From Thermohalobaculum sp050331395 (GTDB taxonomy: Bacteria > Pseudomonadota > Alphaproteobacteria > Rhodobacterales > Rhodobacteraceae), in contig JBHJGX010000015.1 in NCBI GenBank assembly GCA_050331395.1, positions 1 through 64,000 on the forward strand: DNA of 64,000 bases, in the 5' to 3' direction. The notes beneath the pieces were generated by a model. The model was not told the origin of the DNA, did no database searches, and saw nothing but the letters and a program-made list of their open reading frames with translations. Below, piece after piece: positions 16,621 to 27,693 of the stretch; within the stretch, counting starts at the first letter, position 1; every line of letters begins with the position of its first letter. The position numbers and the translations under genes are program-made.

Positions 16621-18057
16621 TCAGCCGCCTTCGGCCGCGTAGCCGCCCTGCTCGAGGTTGCCGTCCTCATCGACCACCGCCATGCGCACGCCGCCGCGGA
16701 ACGTTGTGACCACGTTCAGCATCTTGAGCTTGCGGTGCAGTGCCGAGCGCTCCATGCCGACGAAACTTGCCGTCTTCGAGATGTTCCCGCCGAACCGGTT
16801 GATCTGGGCGATCAGGTATTCGCGCTCGAAGAGTTCTCTCGCTTCCCGCAGCGGCAGCGAGGCCACGAGGCCCATCACCCCGCCGAGCCCCTGTTCGGAG
16901 AGGTCCGGTCCGAGCGGCCCGGGCAATTCGCCCGGTTCGATCTCGGGCCCGTCGCCGCCGAGGATCAGCAGCTGTTCCATCAGGTTCCTCAACTGGCGCA
17001 CATTGCCGGGCCAGGCCCGCGTCTGCAGCGCCGCCGCCGTCGCTTCCGAGAGCCGCCGCCGGGCGAGGCCCTGTTCCCGCGCGATCGTCTCGAGAAAATG
17101 CCGGGCGAGTTCGGGAATGTCGTCGCGCCGATGCTCGAGGGACGGCATCTCGATCGGCACGACGTTCAGGCGGTGGTAGAGATCCTCGCGGAACCGACCG
17201 TGCGAGATATCGGCCTCGAGATCGCGGTTCGTCGCCGAGATCACCCGTACATCGACCCGGACCGTCGACGCGCCGCCCAATCGGCGGAAGGACTGGTCGA
17301 CGAGCACGCGCAGGATCTTCGACTGGGTCCCGAGCGGCATCTCGCCCACTTCGTCGATGAAGAGCGTGCCGCCATGGGCGCGTTCGAAGAAGCCGATGCG
17401 CGCCTGCCCCTCCGCTTCGCGGCCGAAGAGCACTTCCTCCATGCGGTCCGCCTCCATGGAGGCCGCGTTCACCACCACGAAGGGACCGTCCCTGCGGTCA
17501 GATTTGCGGTGGATGTACCGCGCTGATATCTCCTTGCCGGTTCCCGGTCCGCCGGTGATCAGCACCCGGCTGCCCGAGCGCGCCACCCGGTCGAGCTTGC
17601 TCCGGAGGGCGGACATCGCCACCGAGCGGCCGATGAAGTCCGCAGACGCTTCGGTCGAGGCCTTGAGTTGTGAATTCTCGCGCCGGAGCCGCGAGGCTTC
17701 GAGCGCCCGGGCGACGACGACGATCAGCTGGTCCGCGTTGAAGGGCTTCTCGATAAAGTCGTAGGCGCCCTGTTTGACCGCGGCGACGGCGAGCTCGATG
17801 TTTCCGTGTCCCGAGATGATGACGATCGGCAGGTCGGGATTGTCGCGTTTCACTGCTTTCAGGATCTCGATCCCGTCCATCCGGCTGCCCTGGAGCCAGA
17901 TGTCGAGGATCACGAGGTCCGGGGCGGCGCGTTCGATCTCCGCCAAAGTGCCGTCGGCGTCCTCGGCCGATCGGGCGCTGTGGCCCTCGTCTTCGAGGAG
18001 GTCGGAGAGGAGCTCCCGGATATCGGCCTCGTCGTCGACGATCAGGATGTCTGCCAT
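16621..18057 (-). CDS. ntrX: Nitrogen-assimilation response regulator NtrX
   Basis: Response regulator of the NtrY/NtrX pair, involved in nitrogen, redox and envelope control in alphaproteobacteria. 478 residues: receiver domain (1-120) with acidic pair DDE and phospho-acceptor D in LVILDIWL; AAA+ domain (about 140-380) with Walker A GGPGTGKE, Walker B GTLFIDEVGEMP and arginine-finger region HGRFREDLYHRLNVVPI; C-terminal helix-turn-helix GGNISKTASFVGMERSALHRKL. The GAFTGA loop that contacts sigma-54 is absent: the segment between the first AAA motif and Walker B reads FGREAEGQARIGFFERAHGGT. This indicates a sigma-70-type or repressor role. It follows ntrY by 18 nt. Confidence 0.95.
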   Translation of the reverse strand: MADILIVDDEADIRELLSDLLEDEGHSARSAEDADGTLAEIERAAPDLVILDIWLQGSRMDGIEILKAVKRDNPDLPIVIISGHGNIELAVAAVKQGAYDFIEKPFNADQLIVVVARALEASRLRRENSQLKASTEASADFIGRSVAMSALRSKLDRVARSGSRVLITGGPGTGKEISARYIHRKSDRRDGPFVVVNAASMEADRMEEVLFGREAEGQARIGFFERAHGGTLFIDEVGEMPLGTQSKILRVLVDQSFRRLGGASTVRVDVRVISATNRDLEADISHGRFREDLYHRLNVVPIEMPSLEHRRDDIPELARHFLETIAREQGLARRRLSEATAAALQTRAWPGNVRQLRNLMEQLLILGGDGPEIEPGELPGPLGPDLSEQGLGGVMGLVASLPLREARELFEREYLIAQINRFGGNISKTASFVGMERSALHRKLKMLNVVTTFRGGVRMAVVDEDGNLEQGGYAAEGG

Positions 18058-18075
18058 CTGCCCCTCACTCTTTTG

Positions 18076-20325
18076 TCACTCCGCGGCTACGTCGAGCGGA
18101 TCCCGCGCGGCCGTCGCCCCGCCGGTCTCCTTGTCCGGACTGCGGCCCGTCTGCAAGGGCAGCCGGATCGCAATGCGCGCCCCGTCGAGCCCGTCGGTCC
18201 CGTCCGCGTCGCCGAGCGAGAGCTCGCCCGCATGCTGTTCGACGATCTTGGCGACGATGGCGAGGCCGAGCCCGGTCCCGGCTTTGCGCGTGGTCACGTA
18301 AGGTTCGGTCAGCCGGGCGCGCTGGTCGCTCGGCAGCCCGGGTCCGTTGTCCGCAATCGCGATCCGGTAGCTGCGTGCACTGCGGGTGAGCTCGATCCGG
18401 ATCCGACCGGGGGGCGCGTTCGGGTCGCGGCGGTGCCGGGCCTCGATCGCCTGGGCGGCGTTGCGCATCAGATTGGTGAGCGCCTGGGTCAGCAAACCGC
18501 GATCGCAGAGGAGCGGCGCCGGGCTGTCCGGAAGGACGAGCAGATGCTCGATGTCGTGAAGCCCTTCGCGGTGGATCACGACCGCATCGCGGATGACGTC
18601 GGCGAGATCTTGTTCGGCCAGGACCGGCTCGGGCATCCGCGCAAAATGGCTGAACTCGTCGACCATCCGGCGGATTTCACCGGCCTGGCGGGTGATCACT
18701 TCGAGGTAATGTTCGAAAGCGGGCCCGTCCTCGCCGAGGCGGGCGACGAACTTGCGGCGCATCCGATCGGCGGAAAGCTGGATCGGGGTGAGCGGGTTTT
18801 TGATCTCGTGGGCGATGCGCCGGGCCACGTCGCGCCAGGCGGCGGTACGTTGGGCGGCGGCGAGGGTGGTGATGTCGTCGAACGTGAGCACATGGCCCTC
18901 GCCGGGCCGGCCGGTCACCTTGGGGGCGAACCGGGCGAGAAATTCCCGCGGCGCGCCCGAGACCGCCTGTTGCACGGCACCGCGGGCGATCCCCGAGGGC
19001 GCGGTCGCCGCCTCGGTGACGAGCGGCGCAAAGGCGGGCACCACGGCTTCGAGCGGGCGGCCGAGCAGGCTCTCATGCTCGAGGCCGAGCAGATCCGCCG
19101 CCGCCTCGTTGGCGAGGTCGATGCGCCCTGCCCCGTCGACGCCGATGACGCCCGCGGTTACGCCCGAGAGCACGACCTCCATGAAATGCCGCCGGCGGTC
19201 GGTCTCGGAGTGCGCCTCGACAAGCCCGTCGCGCTGTCGCTTGAGTTGGTCGGCCATGGCGTTGAAGGCCCGGCTGAGAAGCGCAATCTCGTCCTTGCCG
19301 CGCTCTTCTTTGACCCGCACGTCGAGATCGCCCTGACCGATCCGTTCGGCCGCACCGGCGAGCCGGCCGACGGGCTTGGCAAGGCGCTCGGCGAACCAGA
19401 GCCCGAGCAGCATCGCAGCGACGATCACAAGAAGCGCGAAGCCGAGATAGATAAAGGCGAAATCCCGAAGAAGCGTGCCCCGGTCCCGCTCGAGTTGTTC
19501 GTAGAGCCGGACGGTCTGGCGGGTCTCGTCGAGCAGCCGCAGCACGTCGCCCCGGACGTCTCGGCTCACATAGAGAAACGCGTCGAAATAATTCGTCAGG
19601 TAGACGAGCGCCCGGATCTCGTCGTTCGCGTCGTCCTCCATGATCACCAACTCGCCATCGCGGGCGCGGGCGAGCTGCTGTGCCGTCGGAGGCTCGAGGC
19701 TGAAAAGATAGGAAAACTCGCCGCGGGCGAGGATCTCGCGCTGCCCGTTGAGAACGAAGGCCTCGGGCAGCTCGCGCAGGAGCGCCTGCTGGCGGACCAG
19801 CTCGCCGAGTTGCGCCTGGCCGATCCCGTCGGTCGCAGCGCGGTTCAAATCGTTCGCCATCGCCAGAATGTCGCCGCGGATGTTCCGTCGGTGCTCGAGC
19901 TCGTAGGCCTCGGCGGTCTCGAGCGCATTGCTCACCACGCTGCGCACCCGGTCGGAAAACCAGGACTCAAAGCCGAGATTGACCGAGATGGTCGCAAAAA
20001 TCGCGACGATCACCGTCGGCACGAAGGCGACGAGCGCAAAGACCCCCGTCAGCCGCAGATGGAGCCGCGAGCCGACCGAGCGCTGCCGGCGCGCCAGGAC
20101 CAAGCCGCCGATCTGCCAGCCGATCAGGGTGAAGATGCCGAGCAGATAAATCAGATCGACGAGCAGCACTGCCCGCTGGATCTCCTGATCGGCCCGGCCG
20201 AGCACGAGCGAGGTGATGACGGCCAGCACCGGGCCCAGCATGACGAGGGCGATCGTCCCTTCCCGGCGGAGCCAGCGAGGACCTCTCAAGCTCTCTTCGG
20301 GGTCTGGGGGATGGGCGGCGGTCAC
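18076..20325 (-). CDS. ntrY: Nitrogen-regulation sensor histidine kinase NtrY
   Basis: Membrane sensor kinase for NtrX. The preferred start is GTG at 20325 (VTAAHPPDPEE), preceded by AGGAG; a GTG at 20430 is in frame but has no ribosome binding site. About 749 residues: membrane segments near the N terminus (TIALVMLGPVLAVITSLVLG, AVLLVDLIYLLGIFTLIGW, FALVAFVPTVIVAIFATI), a periplasmic or extracytoplasmic sensor region, another membrane helix (FIYLGFALLVIVAAMLLGLWF), HAMP, PAS, then H-box HEIKNPLTPIQ, N-box NLMRNAAQAI, G1 DNGPGLP and G2 GTGLGLAIV. Order ntrC-ntrY-ntrX on the minus strand matches Rhodobacter. Confidence 0.94.
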   Translation of the reverse strand: MTAAHPPDPEESLRGPRWLRREGTIALVMLGPVLAVITSLVLGRADQEIQRAVLLVDLIYLLGIFTLIGWQIGGLVLARRQRSVGSRLHLRLTGVFALVAFVPTVIVAIFATISVNLGFESWFSDRVRSVVSNALETAEAYELEHRRNIRGDILAMANDLNRAATDGIGQAQLGELVRQQALLRELPEAFVLNGQREILARGEFSYLFSLEPPTAQQLARARDGELVIMEDDANDEIRALVYLTNYFDAFLYVSRDVRGDVLRLLDETRQTVRLYEQLERDRGTLLRDFAFIYLGFALLVIVAAMLLGLWFAERLAKPVGRLAGAAERIGQGDLDVRVKEERGKDEIALLSRAFNAMADQLKRQRDGLVEAHSETDRRRHFMEVVLSGVTAGVIGVDGAGRIDLANEAAADLLGLEHESLLGRPLEAVVPAFAPLVTEAATAPSGIARGAVQQAVSGAPREFLARFAPKVTGRPGEGHVLTFDDITTLAAAQRTAAWRDVARRIAHEIKNPLTPIQLSADRMRRKFVARLGEDGPAFEHYLEVITRQAGEIRRMVDEFSHFARMPEPVLAEQDLADVIRDAVVIHREGLHDIEHLLVLPDSPAPLLCDRGLLTQALTNLMRNAAQAIEARHRRDPNAPPGRIRIELTRSARSYRIAIADNGPGLPSDQRARLTEPYVTTRKAGTGLGLAIVAKIVEQHAGELSLGDADGTDGLDGARIAIRLPLQTGRSPDKETGGATAARDPLDVAAE

Positions 20326-20440
20326 GACGCTCCTCGGCTTGCGGGTTTGGCGGCGGATCCGTCCGACATTCGGGATGCGCTGCCGCAGATCGGCAAGAAT
20401 GGGCCGCAGTCGCCCGGCAATCCGCCACACTGTGGCCGCT

Positions 20441-21909
<1,469 letters not shown>

Positions 21910-21913
<4 letters not shown>

Positions 21914-23088
21914 GCGGCGGCCTCGGAGCCGCGGCTGCGCGCGCCCTGCGGCGGGTCGTCGCTCGGAACGCATGGCTCGGTGTCTTCGGTCGCGTGATCG
22001 GCGGCAGCGGCGGCGATTTGTTCGCGGGTCGCGACCGGCAACGAGATCCGGAACCGGGTCCAGCCCGGCTCGGTATCGCAGGTGATCAGGCCGCCATGGT
22101 CGGCGACGACCTTGCTGACGAGCGCGAGGCCAAGCCCCGAGCCGGTGGATTTCGAGCTGACGAACGGGTCGAAAATGTGCCGCTGGAGGTCTTCGGGGAT
22201 GCCGGGGCCGTTGTCGGTGATCGAGATCCGCAGCGGCAGGCTCTCGCGGCGGCCGGAGGGCGTCGCCACGGTCATGCCGGCGCGATAGTCGGTCCGGATC
22301 TGGATGACCCCGCCGAGCTCGGGCGCTGCTTCTGCCGCGTTCTTCAAAAGATTGAGCACCACCTGGATCAATTGGTCCGGATCGCCCCAAGTCGGCGGCA
22401 GCGAGGGGTCGTACTCCTCGACGAACCGGACATGGGAGGCAAAACCCGCGCGGGCCGACTTGGCCGCCCGGTCGAGCACGTCGTGGATATTGACCGGCAG
22501 GCGTCGGCCGATGCCGATCTCGCCGAACTTTTCGACGCGGGAGAGCAAATCGCTGATCCGGGCAACCTCTTCTCGAATGAGCGCGGTGAGTTCCCGATCC
22601 GCATCGGCGGCATTCATCTCGAGGAGTTGCGCCGCGCCTTGAATGCCGGCGAGCGGGTTTTTGACTTCGTGCGCGAGCAGCGCCGAGAGCCCCGCCGCCG
22701 AACGCGCCGCGCTTCGATAGCCGAGCGAGCGGTCCATAGACTCGGCGATTGCGCGGGGATGCAGCATCAGCACGGCACCGAAGGGCGCTTGATGCAGCGG
22801 CGCCGCATGCAAATCCACGAGCCGCGGGGCGGCCTCGGGCATGGTGAGTTCGACATCGTACTCGGCCATTTTCGCCCCGCGCTCCAGCACGAGCTCGATC
22901 AGGCTAGTCGCCCGGCTGTCGCGTCCGGTCAGACGGGCAAGCGGGCGCCCGCGAAGCTGACGCTGGGAGGCGTGGAAAAAGCTCTCTGCGGCGGTGTTCA
23001 CCGTCTGGATCCGCCCATCCGGGTCGATCTGTAGGACCGGCGCCGGCAGGCTGTGCCAGAGAAATTCGAAGCTGTCGGTCTCGCTCAT
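21910..23088 (-). CDS. ntrB: Nitrogen-regulation sensor kinase NtrB (NR-II)
   Basis: Soluble kinase/phosphatase of NtrC, controlled by PII. 392 residues without membrane segments: N-terminal PAS domain (LPAPVLQIDPDGRIQTVN), H-box HEVKNPLAGIQGAAQLLE, N-box NLLKNAAEAA, G1 DNGPGIP, F-box region HIFDPFVSSK and G2 GSGLGLALV. The start ATG at 23088 overlaps the dusB stop and its own stop overlaps the ntrC start, so dusB-ntrB-ntrC is a tightly coupled operon, as in Rhodobacter nifR3-ntrB-ntrC. Confidence 0.96.
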
Positions 23089-24083
23089 GCGGCCTGCCTT
23101 TCCTCTGTGGAGAGCTGCTCCCCCGGAAGATCGCGGGCGATGATCCGGAGGAGCTCCGCCGGCGTTTCCGCGCGCATCAGCCGGTCTCGCACGGGCTTGG
23201 ATCCGGGGAGTGCAGCGCAATAGCCGTCGATATGCTTGCGAAACGAGCGGAGGCCGATCTCGGCGCCGTAAAAGGCGACATGCGCCTCCGCATGCTCGGC
23301 GACCAGCGCGGCAAGCGCGGGCCCTCGGGGGCGCGGCGGCGGGAGCTTGCCGGCCAGATGCGCGGCGATCTCGGCCAGCACCCACGGCCGCCCGCGGGCG
23401 CCCCGACCGACCATGACCCCGGCCGCGCCCGAGCGCCCGAGCGCGGCCGTCGCACTCGGCCCGTCGAGAATGTCACCATTGGCGAGCACCGGGATCCCGA
23501 CCGCCCCCACAACCTCGCCGATCGCGTCCCAGTCCGCCCGACCCCTATAGAACTGCGCCCGCGTCCGGCCGTGGATCGTGATCATCGCGACGCCGGCGGC
23601 TTCGGCCCGACGGGCGATCTCGACGGCGGTGCGTTCCGTATCGTCCCAGCCAAGCCGCATCTTGAGCGTGACCGGCACCGACACAGCGCCGACGACCGCC
23701 TCGATGAGGTCGAGGGCATGGCCGACATCGCGCATGAGCGCTGCGCCCGAGGCGCCCGTGGTCACCTTCTTGGCCGGGCAGCCCATGTTGATGTCGACGA
23801 TCCGCGCCCCTTCGCCTGCGACCATCCGCGCAGCCTCGGCCATCGGAGCGGCCTCGCGGCCCGCGAGCTGCACGGCCGTGTCCGCCTCGCCCGCGCCGAT
23901 CTCGGCCTTGGCCCGGGTCGAGGCTCGCCCCGTCAACATCTCGCCGGTCGCGACCATCTCGGAGACGACGAGGCCCGCGCCAAAGCGCCGGACGATCCCG
24001 CGAAACGGCCGATCGGTGATGCCCGCCATGGGAGCGAGCACCACGGGAGGGCTGATGGGAATTTCACCAAGTGAGACGGTCAT
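23085..24083 (-). CDS. dusB: tRNA-dihydrouridine synthase B (NifR3)
   Basis: Reduces uridine to dihydrouridine in tRNA with FMN and NADPH. 332 residues, TIM barrel with APMAGITDRPFRGIVRRFGAG, the active-site cysteine in DINMGCPAKKV, KMRLGWDD, IHGRTRAQFYRGRADW, LANGDI and GVMVGRGARGRPW (FMN phosphate loop). The start at ATG 24083 (MTVSLGEIPISPPVVLAPMAG) is preferred. A further upstream start (24113) adds ten residues without support. It is divergent from ispDF with a 100-bp shared promoter region and heads the ntrBC operon. Confidence 0.95.
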   Translation of the reverse strand: MTVSLGEIPISPPVVLAPMAGITDRPFRGIVRRFGAGLVVSEMVATGEMLTGRASTRAKAEIGAGEADTAVQLAGREAAPMAEAARMVAGEGARIVDINMGCPAKKVTTGASGAALMRDVGHALDLIEAVVGAVSVPVTLKMRLGWDDTERTAVEIARRAEAAGVAMITIHGRTRAQFYRGRADWDAIGEVVGAVGIPVLANGDILDGPSATAALGRSGAAGVMVGRGARGRPWVLAEIAAHLAGKLPPPRPRGPALAALVAEHAEAHVAFYGAEIGLRSFRKHIDGYCAALPGSKPVRDRLMRAETPAELLRIIARDLPGEQLSTEERQAA

Positions 24084-24183
24084 GCCCAATTCCTGCACAG
24101 TCTTGCAGAGCAATAACGACAGTGGTTGAGCCGCGCAAGGTGCCGCCCTAAACGGTCACGAACTTCCTCGAGGATCGCCGCCG

Positions 24184-25425
24184 ATGACCGACCCCGCCCC
24201 CCCGCTCCGACCGCTCGAAGCCGCGATCGGGGACGATGTCGCCATCGTCGTGGTGGCGGCAGGTCAAGGACTGAGGCTCGGCGGTGAAGTGCCCAAGCAA
24301 TATCAAGATCTTGGCGGACGTTCGGTCCTGGCGCAGACCCTTCTGCGGGCGCTGGCGGCGCCGATCGGCCGGGTGGTCGTCGCGATCCGGGGCGATGCAC
24401 GGGCGCTCTACGAACGGGCGTGCGCGGGGATCGACGATCCGCGGCTCGGCCCCGCGGTCGAAGGCGGTGCGACCCGTGCCGAGACGGTGGCCCGCGCGCT
24501 CGAGAGCCTGGCCGCCCTGCCCGATCCGCCGGCCGTCGTCCTCGTCCATGACGCGGCCCGTCCCTTCGCGAGCCCCGCGCTTCACCTCCGCGTCGCCGAA
24601 GCAGCCCGCACGGGCAGCGGCGCCATCGCGGCCGAGCGGGTCGTCGATGCGCTCTGGGCCGAGGATCCGGACGCGCCCGGCGCAGCCGATGCCCCGCGTC
24701 CGCGGACCCATCTCTGGCGCGCTCAGACGCCCCAGGGCTTTCCATTTGCGGCGCTTCTGGCCGCGCACCGCGCCAATGCCGCCGCGGCAGGCCCGCCCGC
24801 GCTCGACGACGCGGAGGTCTTCCGACGGGCCGGCCACCCGGTGCGGCTCGTCGAGGGCGAGCCCGAGAACGTCAAGATTACGACGCCCGCCGATCTTGCC
24901 CGCGCGCGCCGGATCTGGGACACGGCCCCGATGGAGATCAGGATCGGCCACGGCTTCGACGTGCACGTCTTTTGCGAGGGCGACCATGTCTGGCTCTGCG
25001 GGGTGCGGGTGCCGCACCGCCAGGGTCTTGCGGGACATTCCGACGCCGATGTGGGGCTCCATGCCCTCGCGGACGCGCTTTACGGCGCAATCGGCGACGG
25101 AGATATCGGCCAACACTTCCCGCCCACCGACCCGGAATGGCGCGGGGCCGCGAGCCATCTGTTCCTCGCCCATGCCGGGCGGCGGGTCGCCGAACGCGGC
25201 GGCCGGATCGCGAACCTCGACGTCACGCTCCTCTGCGAACGGCCCAAGATCGGCCCCCACGCGGCGGCGATGCGGGCGCGCGTCGGCGAGATCCTCGGCC
25301 TCGCCCCAGACCGGGTGAGCGTCAAGGCCACGACCATGGAGCGCTCAGGCTTCATCGGGCGCGAGGAAGGCATGGGCGCGCTCGCCACTGCGACGGTGAT
25401 CCTCTCCGGGGGCCGGGATGGCTGA
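24184..25425 (+). CDS. ispDF: Bifunctional IspD/IspF (MEP pathway of isoprenoid synthesis)
   Basis: Fuses MEP cytidylyltransferase and ME-cPP synthase, steps 3 and 5 of the MEP route to IPP. Residues 1-245 are IspD: nucleotide-binding AAGQGLRLGGEVPKQY, VHDAARPF, QTPQGF and the C-terminal DDAEVFRRAG. Residues 247-413 are IspF: zinc ligands in GHGFDVH and LHALADALYGA, the GDIGQHFPPTDPEW loop and KATTMERSGFIGREEG. The fusion is common in alphaproteobacteria. Starts at ATG 24184 and overlaps pgpA by 8 nt. Confidence 0.97.
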   Translation: MTDPAPPLRPLEAAIGDDVAIVVVAAGQGLRLGGEVPKQYQDLGGRSVLAQTLLRALAAPIGRVVVAIRGDARALYERACAGIDDPRLGPAVEGGATRAETVARALESLAALPDPPAVVLVHDAARPFASPALHLRVAEAARTGSGAIAAERVVDALWAEDPDAPGAADAPRPRTHLWRAQTPQGFPFAALLAAHRANAAAAGPPALDDAEVFRRAGHPVRLVEGEPENVKITTPADLARARRIWDTAPMEIRIGHGFDVHVFCEGDHVWLCGVRVPHRQGLAGHSDADVGLHALADALYGAIGDGDIGQHFPPTDPEWRGAASHLFLAHAGRRVAERGGRIANLDVTLLCERPKIGPHAAAMRARVGEILGLAPDRVSVKATTMERSGFIGREEGMGALATATVILSGGRDG

Positions 25426-25897
25426 ACGGATCGCCACGCTCTTCGGGCTCGGGCATCTGCCCGGGGCGCCCGGAACCTATGCCTCTCTTGCGGCGATCCC
25501 GCTCGCCTGGGCCTTGCACGCGCTCGGCGGGTTCTGGCTTCTCGGGCCCGCCACGCTGGCGCTCAGCGGGCTCGGGCTCTGGGCGGCGGCGCGCATGGGG
25601 CCGGACGGCGACCCGCCTCAGATCGTGATCGACGAGCTCGTCGGCATGCTGATCGCGCTCTGGCCGCTTTCGCTCGGGCTGACGCTCCAAGGCAAGGGGG
25701 CCGAGGTCTGGCCCTGGCCGGGCTGGGTGCTGGGGTTCCTGCTCTTTCGGTTTTTCGACATCGTGAAGCCGCCGCCAGTGAACTGGGCCGAACGCGCGCC
25801 CGGTGCCCTGGGCGTCATGTTGGATGACATCGTGGCCGGGGCGCTGACCGCGCTCGTGGCGCTTGCGGCGGCGGCGGTGGCGCATGGTTGGCTCTGA
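25418..25897 (+). CDS. pgpA: Phosphatidylglycerophosphatase A
   Basis: Dephosphorylates phosphatidylglycerophosphate to phosphatidylglycerol in the inner membrane. 159 residues with the PgpA motifs GLGHLPGAPGTYASL at the N terminus, QIVIDELVGM (metal-binding acidic motif), RFFDIVKPPPVNWAE and GVMLDDIVAG, plus about four membrane spans. It overlaps ispDF at its start and cinA at its end, so all three are one transcription unit. Confidence 0.95.
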   Translation: MAERIATLFGLGHLPGAPGTYASLAAIPLAWALHALGGFWLLGPATLALSGLGLWAAARMGPDGDPPQIVIDELVGMLIALWPLSLGLTLQGKGAEVWPWPGWVLGFLLFRFFDIVKPPPVNWAERAPGALGVMLDDIVAGALTALVALAAAAVAHGWL

Positions 25898-26375
25898 ACT
25901 GGAACGGGCCGCAGAGGCGCTCCTCGAGGCCGCCCGGACGACTGGGGCGATGGTCGCCACCGCCGAGAGCTGTACGGGCGGGCTCGTCGCGGCGGCGATC
26001 ACCGCGGTGCCGGGCTCGTCGGCCGTCTTCGACCGGGCGTTCGTCACCTATTCGAACGCGGCAAAGACCGAGATGCTCGGCGTGCCAGATACGCTGCTTG
26101 CGACCCACGGAGCGGTATCCGAGGACGTGGCAGCGGCCATGGCCGAAGGTGCCTTGGCGCGAAGCCGAGCGACGCTGGCGGTCTCGATCACTGGCGTCGC
26201 CGGGCCGGGCGGCGGATCTGCGGCGAAACCTGTGGGGCTCGTCTGCTTTGCTCTGGCGATGAAGGGGAAAGTGACCGCCGGGCAGAAGCGCTTCGATCCG
26301 CTCTTGGGCCGTCACGGGATCCGCACCTTTTCGGCAATGCACGCCCTCGGGCTTTTGTCCGAGGCCTGTCGCTAG
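25884..26375 (+). CDS. CinA C-terminal domain protein (NMN amidohydrolase family)
   Basis: Stand-alone CinA_C domain of 163 residues, the form (PncC-like) that hydrolyses nicotinamide mononucleotide to NaMN and ammonia in NAD salvage. Visible: ATAESCTGGLVAAAIT (active-site Ser/Thr region), YSNAAKTEMLGV, HGAVSEDVAAAMAEGA and SITGVAGPGGGSAAKPVGLV. The start ATG at 25884 overlaps the pgpA end by 14 nt. A LigA-type ligase makes NMN, so NMN recycling is a sensible partner reaction in this cell. Confidence 0.9.
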   Translation: MVGSELERAAEALLEAARTTGAMVATAESCTGGLVAAAITAVPGSSAVFDRAFVTYSNAAKTEMLGVPDTLLATHGAVSEDVAAAMAEGALARSRATLAVSITGVAGPGGGSAAKPVGLVCFALAMKGKVTAGQKRFDPLLGRHGIRTFSAMHALGLLSEACR

Positions 26376-26396
26376 CGCCTTCGCTTGGCGCGGCTC

Positions 26397-26436
26397 CGCT
26401 CAGGTCGACCGCATCCAGATGCGGGCGACCCGAGCG
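26397..26436. repeat. Intergenic hairpin repeat, copy 1
   Basis: Two 19-nt arms (26397-26415 and 26418-26436) with a CA loop pair at 17 of 19 positions. The core is GGTCG-A-CCGCATC / GATGCGG-G-CGACC, with an internal A/G mismatch. A second copy with the same plan is at 38513-38554. It fills the gap between the convergent cinA-like and coq10-like genes and abuts the stop codon of the latter. Confidence 0.75.
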
Positions 26437-26937
26437 TCACTCCTGCGCTGTGAGCGGATTGCCGGGCCGAGGGTAATGCGGTGGCGGCCGGCGACAAAGC
26501 TCGTCCGCCCGCCGTTCGAAGGCGCGGACAATCCGTTGCATCGCTTGATAAAAGACCGCTCCCACCAGCGCGTCGAGGGTTTTCGACCGAAATTGGAAGT
26601 CGACATGGAAATCCACATCGCAGGCGTGATCGCCCGCCGGTGCGAACTTCCAACTGTTCCGCAGATATTTGAACGGCCCGTCGATATACTCAACCTCGAT
26701 CGTGCGCGCCCGGCGATCGAGGACGACGCGGGAACCGAACCGCTCCCGATACACCTTGAACGAGATGACCAAATCCGCCTCGACGACCTCCGATCCATCG
26801 CCGAGCGCCTTGCGCGAGCGGACCCGCGCCGCCGAGCACCAGGGCAGAAAGCCCGGATATTTGTCGATGTCTGAAATGAGCTCGAACATCTGCTCGGCGG
26901 AATAGGGCATCCGGCGGCATTCGGTGTGGGTTGGCAT
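26437..26937 (-). CDS. Coq10/RatA-like START-domain protein (ubiquinone-binding)
   Basis: 166 residues of the polyketide-cyclase/START family, as in Coq10 (ubiquinone chaperone) and RatA. Visible: the N-terminal MPTHTECRRMPYSAEQMFELISDIDKYPGFLPWC, typical of the family, then VVEADLVISFKVYRERFGSRV and VDFHVDFQFRSKTLDALVGAVFYQAMQRIVRAFERRAD. It most likely helps coenzyme Q function in the membrane. A toxin role (RatA) is less likely because no antitoxin gene is adjacent. Starts at ATG 26937. Confidence 0.88.
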   Translation of the reverse strand: MPTHTECRRMPYSAEQMFELISDIDKYPGFLPWCSAARVRSRKALGDGSEVVEADLVISFKVYRERFGSRVVLDRRARTIEVEYIDGPFKYLRNSWKFAPAGDHACDVDFHVDFQFRSKTLDALVGAVFYQAMQRIVRAFERRADELCRRPPPHYPRPGNPLTAQE

Positions 26938-27061
26938 CCGACTTCGCTCCCTCCGTTTGTTAACGCTTAGCTAGGGCGAACCGCGGTGCGGCTTCAAGGC
27001 CAGATGACCGTCGTGTGACGGCCCGCCGCGCATCCCTACCCCCGGACATGCCAACCCGAGA

Positions 27062-27553
27062 CTATTGTTTGAGGATAACGAAATCCGACGTGAAGACGTA
27101 GATCGGCGTGCCCTGCGCCGTCATCGTGTAGCGGGTTTCACCGACCAGAAGGCTGGCGGCAACGAAGAAGTGCTCGTCTTTATCCCCCCAATCGAGGCCC
27201 CGTTCAAAGGCGAGGTCGACCGCTTCGATCGGTTGGGTCGGCACATAGATCGAGGCAACGAGCCCGCAATCATAGCGGTTGTCCGGCCCGAGTTCCGGTT
27301 CGAAGCTGCGGATCAACCGACGTACGCGCGGGCGCTCTTCCGCGAGGTATCGGCGGCGGAATTCGATGAGGAGCGCAAGCGCATCGGTCCGCGAAAAGCA
27401 GATCAGGTTGGTCTGCTCGTCGGGCAGGAACGACAGACGATAGCTCGGGGCCGTGCCCGTTTGCGCCGTCGCGCCGGCTGACATGAGGCTGGCCGCGAGC
27501 GCCCATGTGCACGCCCAGGTTGTGAGGCTTCGATGCGAAAGCGTTTCACCCAC
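27062..27553 (-). CDS. Secreted protein of unknown function
   Basis: 163 residues. An N-terminal signal peptide (LTTWACTWALAASLMSAGATAQ) predicts export to the periplasm. The mature part contains two cysteines (NLICFSRTD and YDCGLVASIYVP) and a basic helical stretch (LLIEFRRRYLAEERPRVRRLIRSFEPE). No domain is recognised. It stands alone on the minus strand, 140 bp from the CoA-transferase genes. Confidence 0.7.
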   Translation of the reverse strand: MGETLSHRSLTTWACTWALAASLMSAGATAQTGTAPSYRLSFLPDEQTNLICFSRTDALALLIEFRRRYLAEERPRVRRLIRSFEPELGPDNRYDCGLVASIYVPTQPIEAVDLAFERGLDWGDKDEHFFVAASLLVGETRYTMTAQGTPIYVFTSDFVILKQ

Positions 27554-27693
27554 GGAATTTCCCCCGACCGCCCTGGCGGCAGGCCTCGCTTCGAGCGAAT
27601 TACCGCAAGCTGCGGTTCGGCCAAAGTGAAGAGACGATGACAGTCAGGCGGCGCCGGCCCCGTGCAGCCGGCCTTCCGCAAGCGTCCGCCGGG